Of a stretch of 64,000 nucleotides of DNA, positions 26,940 through 34,765 are shown one piece after another. The translations under genes and the position numbers were made by a program. A model generated the notes under the pieces. The model saw only the letters and a list, made by a program, of their open reading frames with translations, searched no databases and was not told where the DNA came from. This DNA is from JABMQB01 sp963677475 (GTDB lineage Bacteria > Bacteroidota > Bacteroidia > Bacteroidales > Prolixibacteraceae): NCBI GenBank assembly GCA_963677475.2, contig CAXXQD010000021.1:806001-870000 (forward strand), in the 5' to 3' direction. How positions within the stretch are numbered: position 1 is the stretch's first letter; each line of letters begins with the position of its first letter.

Positions 26940-29093
26940 ATGAGAAAGTTATTATTAAGCCTAGCATTATCGATTGGATTCATGGTTTCAGCAATTGCTG
27001 ATGAAGGCATGTGGTTGCCATCGTTGATCCATAAAATGAATATCAAAGATATGCAGGAGATGGGATGTGAGTTAAGTGCGGAGGATATTTATAGTGTAAA
27101 TAATTCAAGTTTAAAAGACGCAATAGTTGCCCTTGACCGTGGATCATGCACAGCCGAACTGGTTTCTTCAAAAGGACTTTTATTTACCAACCACCATTGT
27201 GGTTTTGGTGAAATTCAGAAGCATTCGACTGTTGAACATGATTATTTAAAAGATGGGTTTTGGGCGCAATCGTTGAGCGAAGAATTACCAAATCCAGGTA
27301 AAACAGTCACTTTTTTAAAGAGGATTGAAGATGTTACTGATCGCGTTCTAGCAGAAGTAAACAATGAAATGAGTTTTGAAGAACGTAACTCTGCTATTGC
27401 AAATATTTCCAGGGAAATTTCGGAAGAAGCAAAAGAGGACGACAAATACGATGCTACTGTAAAAAGTTTCTTCGAATCCAACGAGTTTTATCTGCTGGTG
27501 TCTGAAACGTTTAAAGATGTCCGTTTAGTGGGATGCCCGCCAAAATCAATTGGAAAATTTGGTGGAGACACCGATAACTGGATGTGGCCAAGGCACACCG
27601 GGGATTTTTGTATTTTCAGGGTATATACAGGACCTGATGGTAAACCTGCTTCCTATTCAGAAGACAACATACCTCTCGAACCAAAACATTATTTGCCTAT
27701 TTCCATAAAGGGGGTTGAAATTAACGATTATACCATGGTTTTTGGCTATCCCGGACGAACAAACCGATACCTTACCTCAACTGGTGTGCAACGAACTATT
27801 GAAGTGACCAATAATGTGCGGGAAGAAGTGAGGGCAGTAAAACTGGACATTATTAAAGATTATATGAAAACCAGTCCAAATGCTACCATTCAGTATGCTT
27901 CAAAAGCTGCCAGAAGTTCTAATTATTATAAATATAGTATTGGGCAAAACAATGGGCTTGCTAACTTAAAAGTAATTGATAAGAAGATTGCCATTGAGGA
28001 AGAATTTACAAATTGGGTAAGTCAGAATGCGGAACGAAAAGAAAAATACGGAAAAGCCCTCGATCTTATCAGGGAAGGGTATGCCGACCTTTCGGATGAT
28101 TACGCGCAAAGTTACATGGCCGAGTCACTGATTGGCGGTCCGGAAATCTTCACCTATGTGAACCGGATGAGGATTATTGATGAACTTCTGAATAACCCCG
28201 AAAAAAACAAAAGAAGGATAGAGAGAATGGTCGTCGGTTTCAAAGGCATGCTTGATCGCTATTTTAAAGATTATAATGCAAAAACAGATGAAATGCTCAC
28301 TGCTGCTTTGATGGAATTGTACAGTAAAAATGTAGATGAGAAATTTCATCCATCTGTATTGAATACAATTAATACAAAATACAAAGGCAACTTTCAAAAG
28401 TATGCTGCCAAAATGTTTGACAAGTCTATTTTCGATGAAAAAGAAAAAGTAGATGCTTTTCTGGATAATCCAAGTAAAAAAGTACTCAAAAAAGATATGG
28501 CATACCAAACAGCGCTGTCCATTTTCGAAAAATTCCGTGAACTAGGCTCTATTGTAAGTTCTACCGATCCGATTGTCGCAGAGGGTGAGAGGCTTTTTGT
28601 CGCTGGTTTGATGGAAATGAACAAGGACAAATTTATGTATCCGGATGCGAACTCAACCTTGCGCTTAACCTATGGGAAAGTGATGGATTATGATCCTAAG
28701 GATGGTGTTAATTACAAATACTTTACAACCTTGAAAGGCTATGCAGAAAAGGAGATTCCTGGAGATATTGAGTTTGATGTTCCGCCAAAACTATTGGAGC
28801 TGCACGAAGCAAAAGATTATGGGCGCTATGCCGATAAGGATGGAACATTGCACACCTGCTTCATATCAAATAACGACATCACGGGTGGAAACTCAGGTAG
28901 CCCTGTGATAAACGGAAAAGGTGAACTTATTGGTTTGGCTTTCGACGGAAATTGGGAAGCAATGAGTGGCGATATTGCCTTTGAGCCTGAACTGCAAAGG
29001 TGCATAAACGTTGATGTGCGTTTTGTCCTTTGGATAATCGATAAATATGCAGGGGCAACACATCTTATCGAAGAGATGACTATTGTTGAGTAA
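26940..29093 (+). CDS. S46 family dipeptidyl-peptidase, DPP7-like
   Basis: A 717-residue periplasmic serine exopeptidase that removes dipeptides from oligopeptides. ATG 26940 is preceded by AAGGAG, an unusually good ribosome site here, and begins a signal peptide (RKLLLSLALSIGFMVSAIA). Catalytic elements are NHHCGFG (His), GDTDNWMWPRHTGDF (Asp region) and GGNSGSPV (Ser652). Eighteen residues after the catalytic serine the specificity position is Gly670, in AFDGNWE. By the known P. gingivalis comparison Gly here goes with DPP7 (hydrophobic P1) and Arg with DPP11 (acidic P1). Confidence 0.92.
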   Translation: MRKLLLSLALSIGFMVSAIADEGMWLPSLIHKMNIKDMQEMGCELSAEDIYSVNNSSLKDAIVALDRGSCTAELVSSKGLLFTNHHCGFGEIQKHSTVEHDYLKDGFWAQSLSEELPNPGKTVTFLKRIEDVTDRVLAEVNNEMSFEERNSAIANISREISEEAKEDDKYDATVKSFFESNEFYLLVSETFKDVRLVGCPPKSIGKFGGDTDNWMWPRHTGDFCIFRVYTGPDGKPASYSEDNIPLEPKHYLPISIKGVEINDYTMVFGYPGRTNRYLTSTGVQRTIEVTNNVREEVRAVKLDIIKDYMKTSPNATIQYASKAARSSNYYKYSIGQNNGLANLKVIDKKIAIEEEFTNWVSQNAERKEKYGKALDLIREGYADLSDDYAQSYMAESLIGGPEIFTYVNRMRIIDELLNNPEKNKRRIERMVVGFKGMLDRYFKDYNAKTDEMLTAALMELYSKNVDEKFHPSVLNTINTKYKGNFQKYAAKMFDKSIFDEKEKVDAFLDNPSKKVLKKDMAYQTALSIFEKFRELGSIVSSTDPIVAEGERLFVAGLMEMNKDKFMYPDANSTLRLTYGKVMDYDPKDGVNYKYFTTLKGYAEKEIPGDIEFDVPPKLLELHEAKDYGRYADKDGTLHTCFISNNDITGGNSGSPVINGKGELIGLAFDGNWEAMSGDIAFEPELQRCINVDVRFVLWIIDKYAGATHLIEEMTIVE

Positions 29094-29117
29094 ATTATTT
29101 TGTCTATAAAATTATAA

Positions 29118-29147
29118 AGCCCTGCCTGATTTGGCGGGGTTTTTTTT
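29118..29147 (+). terminator. Terminator after the S46 peptidase
   Basis: CCCTGCC (29120-29126) pairs with GGCGGGG (29133-29139, one G-T wobble) and is followed by eight T residues. TAGTTTTG at 29150-29157, just after it, matches the -7 box and may drive the next gene. Confidence 0.8.
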
Positions 29148-29178
29148 GTTAGTTTTGCATTGAAGACGACATAGAAGA

Positions 29179-29643
29179 ATGACTCAGACTAAAATTACCA
29201 TTTATACCGATGGGGCTGCTCGTGGAAATCCCGGACCTGGAGGATATGGCATAGTGCTCTTATCCGGTCCGCACCGCAAAGAAATGTCAGGGGGATTCAA
29301 ACTAACCACAAATAACCGTATGGAATTGCTTGCTGTTATTGTGGCACTCGAAACACTAAAAATCCCCAATTGCGATGTAACTATCTATACCGATTCAAAA
29401 TATGTTGCAGACGCCGTTGAAAAAGGCTGGGTATTTGGCTGGGTGAAAAAACGTTTCAAAGGCAAAAAAAATCCCGATTTGTGGATGCGCTTCCTGAAAA
29501 TTTATGAAAAACACACGGTTAAATTTATTTGGGTCAAAGGGCATGCAAATAACCCATTAAACGAACGTTGCGATGAACTTGCTGTAGAAGCTTCCATGCA
29601 AACAAACCTAAAGGATGATACGGGTTACAATCCTGAATTGTAA
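29179..29643 (+). CDS. rnhA: Ribonuclease HI
   Basis: Degrades the RNA strand of RNA-DNA hybrids. The 154-residue protein has the conserved YTDGAARGNPGPGGYG opening (first catalytic Asp), the catalytic Glu in TTNNRMELLAVI, the third Asp in IYTDSKYV and the C-terminal VKGHANNPLNERCDELA with the histidine and last Asp. Length and motif spacing are those of standard bacterial RNase HI. It is a stand-alone gene between a terminator and a 456-bp gap. Confidence 0.96.
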   Translation: MTQTKITIYTDGAARGNPGPGGYGIVLLSGPHRKEMSGGFKLTTNNRMELLAVIVALETLKIPNCDVTIYTDSKYVADAVEKGWVFGWVKKRFKGKKNPDLWMRFLKIYEKHTVKFIWVKGHANNPLNERCDELAVEASMQTNLKDDTGYNPEL

Positions 29644-30099
29644 ATCCGGCAAACTAATTAACCGCTAACTTTTAATCGGTTTTTGATGAATCAACCTTCC
29701 TGCATTTAGGCATGTCAATGCCTGAAACTAGTAATAAATATCATATTTTTTCAAAGGCAAACTTCCTAACTTTAGGGTCATAAGTTGAAGTAACAACAAG
29801 AAAAGATATGAAAGCATGTAATTTACATACGAATATCATGATTCAGTCTTATCAATGTCCCATATTCTTCTATCAGGGCCTTGCCGAATGCCTTGATGAA
29901 AATCCACACAAGGATTTATAAGGAATAACCTTTGGGCTTTTGCGCCAGTAATTTGGCACGTTTTTCATTCCATTTATTTGCATTCAGCTTTTTATTTCAG
30001 CCAATAGGTATTCCTTCTTGTAAAGTTTGAGCCTGACTATTAAGTCGATCTACATTCTCCATTATAGTGTTCAAAAATTAATGTAAAGACATTCTTCAA
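29644..30099. other. 456-bp gap before the citrate-lyase-like genes, with possible decayed reading frames
   Basis: A weak hairpin AACCG/CGGTT (29660-29681) followed by T residues may end rnhA transcription. A minus-strand frame from ATG 30062 runs 21 codons to a TGA and would continue a further 26 codons to 29916; a 37-codon plus-strand frame spans 29808-29921. Neither is recognisable, and the single in-frame stop in a Lys-rich segment looks like a decayed small gene. Nothing else is supported; regulatory sites for the downstream cluster may lie here. Confidence 0.35.
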
Positions 30100-31290
30100 A
30101 TGCATGCAACATCCGGAAATATCAATAACTCCACACGGTCCGATTGCCAGGTTCGTTTTACCATTGATAATGTAAAGGGACAAAAGATAATCCTTAAAAG
30201 TAAGGTAGAAAAGCTGTATGGTATTGCTATTAAAAAGTTGTGTGATGAGCTTACTTCTTTTTATGAAATAGAAGAGTATCAGATTGAAATAGAAGATGCC
30301 GGAGCCTTGCCCTTTGTTATAGCAGCCAGACTCGAAACAGCCATTAAGCAGCTTAAGCCAAGCAATAAAAATTTTCTCCTACCTGATCCGATAAAATCAA
30401 ATGGCCACATATCGCCAACTTCATTGCGTAGGTCAAGGCTTTACCTCCCGGGGAATGATCCAAAATTAATGATCAATGCCGGGATTTATGGTGCCGATGC
30501 GATCATTCTCGACCTCGAAGATTCTGTTTCTCCTGAGAAAAAAACGGAAGCCAGAATTCTGGTGAGGAATGCTTTGGGGCAAATTGATTTTTATGGGGCA
30601 GAAAAAATGGTTCGCATTAACCAAATGCCCTTAGGAGCTGATGATTTAAAAGCAATTGTTCCATGTAATGTAGATACCATTTTAATCCCTAAAGTCGAAA
30701 AACCGGATGATGTGTTTGCGGTCGAAAAAGAAATTGAAAAATGGAGCCCCGACAGCAGAAAATTTTTTTTGATGCCAATCATTGAGAGTGCGCTGGGTAT
30801 AGAAAATGCCTTCGAGATAGCTTGCAGTTCTAAAAATATTGTAGCACTTGCGATCGGTTTAGAGGATTATACTGCCGATATTGGCGCCCAAAGGTCTGCG
30901 GAAGGAAAAGAATCTTTTTATGCCCGGTCAAGGATTGTAAATGCCACTGCGGCTGCCGGAATTCAGGCAATTGATTCGGTGTATTCAGAATTTCAGGACC
31001 TGGAAGAATTGAAAAAAGTTGCGGAAGAATCAAAATCACTTGGATTTGTGGGAATGGGTTGTATTCATCCAGCCCAGATAAAGGTAGTAAACGATGTTTT
31101 TTCACCCAACGAATCTGAAATTGAAAAAGCAAAATCCATTGTATTGGCTTTTTACGATGCACAGAAAAATGGCAAAAGTGTAGTTGCAGTTGGCTCGAAA
31201 ATGGTAGATCCACCAGTGGTCAAACGTGCATTGAATGTGATTGAATATGCAATTATTTGCAATAAACTAACAAAAGATTGGAGGGAATAG
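30100..31290 (+). CDS. Citrate-lyase-like acyl carrier (CitD) fused to beta subunit (CitE)
   Basis: A 396-residue fusion. Residues 1 to about 90 match CitD, the acyl carrier of citrate lyase: conserved end VEDAGALPFVIAARLETAIKQL, with serines at 11 and 14 near where the phosphoribosyl-dephospho-CoA arm is normally attached. Residues 108-396 are a CitE/HpcH-type TIM barrel (RRSRLYLPGNDPKLM, DAIILDLEDSVSPEKK, LMPIIESALGIENA, GMGCIHPAQI). CitE releases the oxo-acid from the 3-hydroxy-acyl thioester. Followed 1 bp later by CitF. Substrate could be citrate, citramalate or, from the neighbouring genes, homocitrate; the last is inference. Confidence 0.85.
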   Translation: MHATSGNINNSTRSDCQVRFTIDNVKGQKIILKSKVEKLYGIAIKKLCDELTSFYEIEEYQIEIEDAGALPFVIAARLETAIKQLKPSNKNFLLPDPIKSNGHISPTSLRRSRLYLPGNDPKLMINAGIYGADAIILDLEDSVSPEKKTEARILVRNALGQIDFYGAEKMVRINQMPLGADDLKAIVPCNVDTILIPKVEKPDDVFAVEKEIEKWSPDSRKFFLMPIIESALGIENAFEIACSSKNIVALAIGLEDYTADIGAQRSAEGKESFYARSRIVNATAAAGIQAIDSVYSEFQDLEELKKVAEESKSLGFVGMGCIHPAQIKVVNDVFSPNESEIEKAKSIVLAFYDAQKNGKSVVAVGSKMVDPPVVKRALNVIEYAIICNKLTKDWRE

Positions 31291-31291
31291 A

Positions 31292-32860
31292 ATGGGTAAG
31301 CTTGTAAAAAATGCTGTTGGAAGATGGATCCCTTCGGAAATAAACGGAGAAAAAGTTATCCCATTTAAAGGGCTCGGGAAACACAGGCCAAAAGGTAGAA
31401 TATATGCTCCTGTAATTCCAACTTGTATTGATTTCCCGCACGATGGGAATAAAGTTGTAACAAGTTTAAAAGAAGCCCTTCTGAAAGCCGGATTAAAAGA
31501 CGGGATGACCATTTCAACCCATCACCATTTACGTGATGGGGATTTTGTAGCAAATAGGATTTTTGATATTGCCCATGAACTTGGGATTAAAAACCTGCGA
31601 TGGTTTCCATCAGCATCTTTTCCATGCCACAGCCATTTGATCCCATATTTGGAAGATGGCACCATCGAACGGATTGAAGGTAGCATGAATGGTCCATTGG
31701 GCAGGTTTGCTTCCGAAGGAAAAATGAAAGGTCAAGCGGTTCTTAGGTCACACGGAGGTAGGGTACAGGCAATTCAGGATGGTGAAGTAAAGATTGATAT
31801 TGCTGTTATTGCAGCTCCAACTGCCGATAAATTCGGGAATGCAAATGCCCTGACAGGTCCATCGGCTTGCGGAGTTTTAGGTTTTGCCGAAATGGATGTC
31901 CAGTATGCAACAAAATCAATCATTGTAACCGATAATCTGGTGGGTTTTCCATGCCTTCCAATTCATTTAAAGGGCAACTACATTGATTATGTTGTTGAGG
32001 TCGAAAAAATCGGCATCCCCGAGAAAATTGTTTCGGGCACAACGCAAATTACCAAAAGTCCTGACAGGTTAAAAATTGCCGAATATACGGCTGAGTTTTG
32101 CAAGCAGGCAGGCATTATCTACGATGGTTGTATAATGCAATCGGGTGCAGGGAGCATATCGCTGGCAATCAGTGTTTTTATCCATGAAATTTTCAAAAAA
32201 GAAGGGTGGAGTGCCAGTGTTGGCTTTGGCGGGAGCACAAAATATTCTGTTAAAATGTTGGACGATGGTACCATAAAAAAAATGTTGGAAGGACAAGTGT
32301 TTGACACCGATGCCATTCAGTCATTAAATACAAACCCTCTGCACCAACCTTTTTCAGTATTCGATGCCTACAATTACCATTCGAAAGGGAACCTTACATC
32401 CATGATTGATTTGGTTACCCTTGGGGCCACCGAAGTAGATGTGAGTTTTAACGGCAATGTGGTTACCCATTCCGATGGCTATTTATTGCATGGCATCGGA
32501 GGGTGGCAAAATTGTCTCCATGCCAAAAATGTAATCCTGGCTGTGCCTCTTTTCAGAGACCGTATTCCGGTAATTGTTGATGAGGTGACCACGCTCTGTG
32601 GTCCCGGCGAATTAATCGATGTGGTGGTAACCGAAAGAGGGATTGCAATTAATCCAAAAAGGACAGATTTGCTGGAGAAAATGAAGGGCTCAAACCTTCC
32701 CATAAAAACCATTGAGCAACTGAAATCCGAAGCAGAATTAATTTGCGGAAAGCCACAAAAGCCACAATTTACCGATAGGGTTATTGCTGCCATCAAATGG
32801 GTAGATGGTACGTTAATCGATGTGGTTAGACAAGTTAAAAACGAAGGTTCAAATCAGTGA
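31292..32860 (+). CDS. citF: Citrate-lyase-like alpha subunit (acyl-ACP transferase)
   Basis: A 522-residue CitF-type protein. The alpha subunit swaps the acetyl group on the carrier for the incoming hydroxy-tricarboxylate. Family blocks seen include ISTHHHLRDGDFVANRIFD, GRFASEGKMKGQAVLRSHGGR, APTADKFGNANALTGPSACG, QSGAGSISLAISVFI and the C-terminal VVTERGIAINPKR. The start ATG 31292 has a purine-rich GGAGGG site upstream and follows the fused CitD-CitE stop by 1 bp, so subunits are made together. No citrate lyase ligase (CitC) or prosthetic-group genes (CitG, CitX) and no citrate transporter are in the window, which is unusual for a citrate-fermentation operon. Confidence 0.88.
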   Translation: MGKLVKNAVGRWIPSEINGEKVIPFKGLGKHRPKGRIYAPVIPTCIDFPHDGNKVVTSLKEALLKAGLKDGMTISTHHHLRDGDFVANRIFDIAHELGIKNLRWFPSASFPCHSHLIPYLEDGTIERIEGSMNGPLGRFASEGKMKGQAVLRSHGGRVQAIQDGEVKIDIAVIAAPTADKFGNANALTGPSACGVLGFAEMDVQYATKSIIVTDNLVGFPCLPIHLKGNYIDYVVEVEKIGIPEKIVSGTTQITKSPDRLKIAEYTAEFCKQAGIIYDGCIMQSGAGSISLAISVFIHEIFKKEGWSASVGFGGSTKYSVKMLDDGTIKKMLEGQVFDTDAIQSLNTNPLHQPFSVFDAYNYHSKGNLTSMIDLVTLGATEVDVSFNGNVVTHSDGYLLHGIGGWQNCLHAKNVILAVPLFRDRIPVIVDEVTTLCGPGELIDVVVTERGIAINPKRTDLLEKMKGSNLPIKTIEQLKSEAELICGKPQKPQFTDRVIAAIKWVDGTLIDVVRQVKNEGSNQ

Positions 32861-32915
32861 CCAATTATTGATTCTAATGTTTAACGATAAAAATTAACCA
32901 ATAATATAAACGATA

Positions 32916-34115
32916 ATGATTATGCGAACAATTGTAACACTTCCGGGTGATGGAATAGGGAAAACAGTTCTTGATCAGGCAATTAGGGTGTTAAAGGCTT
33001 CAGGTTTTGAGGCTGACTATAAACAAGCTGATATTGGGTGGGAATTTTGGTGTAAAGAAGGAAATCCTCTTCCGCAACGTACAATCGATCTGATTGAGAA
33101 ACATAAAATAGCTTTGTTTGGGGCCATCACATCAAAACCCAAAGATGAAGCCTTTGAAGAACTGGCACCGGAACTTAAAGAAAAAGGATTGGTGTATGCA
33201 AGCCCAATTGTGGCCTTACGGCAGCATTTCGGACTGGATATTTGTCTGCGTCCGTGCCGAACATACAAAGGGAATCCATTGAATTTTATCCAAAGAACAG
33301 CAGAAGGAGGGGTAAAAGAACCTTATGTTGATGTTGCTATTTTTCGACAGAACACCGAAGGTTTATATGGTGGGGTTGAATGGAGTAAGCCCCCAAAGCA
33401 GGTGTATGATGCCTTAATGACCCATCCAAAGTTTAAGAAGAATTTTGGGAATACTCCCGTTGAAGAATTATCAGTTTCAACCAGGATTTTTACGAAAAAA
33501 GCTACCGAACGAATTTTAAGGGCAGCTTTTGAGCATGCGCGAAAATACGATTACAGATCAGTTACTCTTTGCGAAAAACCAAATGTTATACGCGAAACAT
33601 CAGGAATGATGTATAATATGGCGCAACAAATACAACAAGCCGAATACCCGGAAATCGAACTTTGGAATACCAATATTGATGCCCAAATGATGTGGCTAAC
33701 CAAGAACCCAGACAACTATGGTGTAATTGTGGCCGGAAATATGTTTGGGGATATTGTTTCCGATGCCTTTGCCGGGCTCATTGGTGGTCTTGGGTTCGCA
33801 TGTTCCGCACAAATAAATCCTGATACTGGTGTTGGGGTATTTGAACCAACCCATGGGTCAGCACCTAAATATGCCAATTATCCGGTTTCCATTGTAAACC
33901 CAATTGCCATGATCGAATCTGCCTGTATGATGCTTGATTTTATAAATGAGCAAGATAAAGCAGTAAAAATACGAACGGCTGTTGCCGAAGTTGTTTCCGA
34001 AGGGAATGTACGAACCTATGATATGTTAATGATGAAAGGCAATGCCAATGTTGTAAATCAAGGAGCTGCATCAACCGAAGAACTAAGCAACGAAATAATT
34101 AAAAAATTGAGATAG
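32916..34115 (+). CDS. Isocitrate/homoisocitrate-type decarboxylating dehydrogenase
   Basis: A 399-residue member of the isocitrate/isopropylmalate dehydrogenase family (LPGDGIG start, RQNTEGLYGG, the Lys in CEKPNVIRETSG, metal aspartates in NIDAQMM and GDIVSDAFA, GVFEPTHGSAPKYA). The substrate loop reads YASPIVALRQ: the serine that binds isocitrate's gamma-carboxylate in E. coli Icd is kept (Ser96), but the neighbouring Asn is Ile98, and Arg102 and Arg112 are kept. That could mean altered substrate choice, such as homoisocitrate; sequence alone does not decide. In the window it sits between citrate-lyase-like and aconitase-like genes. Confidence 0.85.
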   Translation: MIMRTIVTLPGDGIGKTVLDQAIRVLKASGFEADYKQADIGWEFWCKEGNPLPQRTIDLIEKHKIALFGAITSKPKDEAFEELAPELKEKGLVYASPIVALRQHFGLDICLRPCRTYKGNPLNFIQRTAEGGVKEPYVDVAIFRQNTEGLYGGVEWSKPPKQVYDALMTHPKFKKNFGNTPVEELSVSTRIFTKKATERILRAAFEHARKYDYRSVTLCEKPNVIRETSGMMYNMAQQIQQAEYPEIELWNTNIDAQMMWLTKNPDNYGVIVAGNMFGDIVSDAFAGLIGGLGFACSAQINPDTGVGVFEPTHGSAPKYANYPVSIVNPIAMIESACMMLDFINEQDKAVKIRTAVAEVVSEGNVRTYDMLMMKGNANVVNQGAASTEELSNEIIKKLR

Positions 34116-34148
34116 ATCATTTTGCGACTTAATACAAAATACAATACA

Positions 34149-34700
34149 ATGAATGAAGTATTTGAATTATGGCCCGAATTGAACTGGATTAAAAATGAAA
34201 GTTTAAGAAATGCCACAGCTGAAACCTGGGAATTAGCATTGGAGCGAAGCGTATTAACATCAAATGACTTAAAAACAATCCCATTTACCTTGTTGTGTGG
34301 CCCCGATCTGAAAGTAAGTTTTATGGATCATAAAAGGGCAGTTGTGCATATTGCCAGGGAAAGTGGGATAAAAATCAAAGAGTTTTTTAAAGATGACCTT
34401 CCTATTAATATGGATGTGCTGATTGCAGGGGCAATTTTGGCGGATGTGGGCAAACTTTTAGAATATGTATTGGATGAAAAAGGCAATGCTGTGCAGGGTA
34501 CATACGGCAAATATTTAAGGCATCCGTTTTCGGGCGTTTCCATTGCCGAAGAATGTGGCGTGCCAGCCGAGGTCACCCACATAATTGCCACACATGCTGG
34601 TGAAGGCGATATGGTTAAGCGAACCACAGAAGCCTACATCGTGCATCATGCTGACTTTATGACCTTTTTACCGTTCAAAAGCCGCTTACAGCTTGATTGA
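34149..34700 (+). CDS. HD-fold protein with an altered HD motif
   Basis: A 183-residue protein from ATG 34149 (MNEVFELWPELNW). It resembles HD-domain phosphohydrolases: a first histidine in MDHKRAVVHIAR, then ILADVGKLLEY where the family normally has HD-xGK, then RHPFSGVSIAE, ATHAGEG and IVHHADFMTF. The His of the HD pair is replaced by Ala, while other ligands (RHPFSG, THAGEG, HHAD) remain. Function unknown; the gene lies 33 bp after the dehydrogenase and 65 bp before the first aconitase-like gene, on the same strand, so it probably belongs to the same pathway or its control. Confidence 0.7.
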   Translation: MNEVFELWPELNWIKNESLRNATAETWELALERSVLTSNDLKTIPFTLLCGPDLKVSFMDHKRAVVHIARESGIKIKEFFKDDLPINMDVLIAGAILADVGKLLEYVLDEKGNAVQGTYGKYLRHPFSGVSIAEECGVPAEVTHIIATHAGEGDMVKRTTEAYIVHHADFMTFLPFKSRLQLD

Positions 34701-34765
34701 CCAGAAAGAAAGCAATTGACCTAATGACTAAAAGGCATCATTACCGAAATTTAAAGAAGAATTGA

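Noticed and set aside
30100..32860. Ordinary citrate-fermentation operon
   Set aside because: No citC, citG, citX, oxaloacetate decarboxylase or citrate transporter accompanies the genes, and the neighbours belong to lysine and homocitrate-type chemistry.
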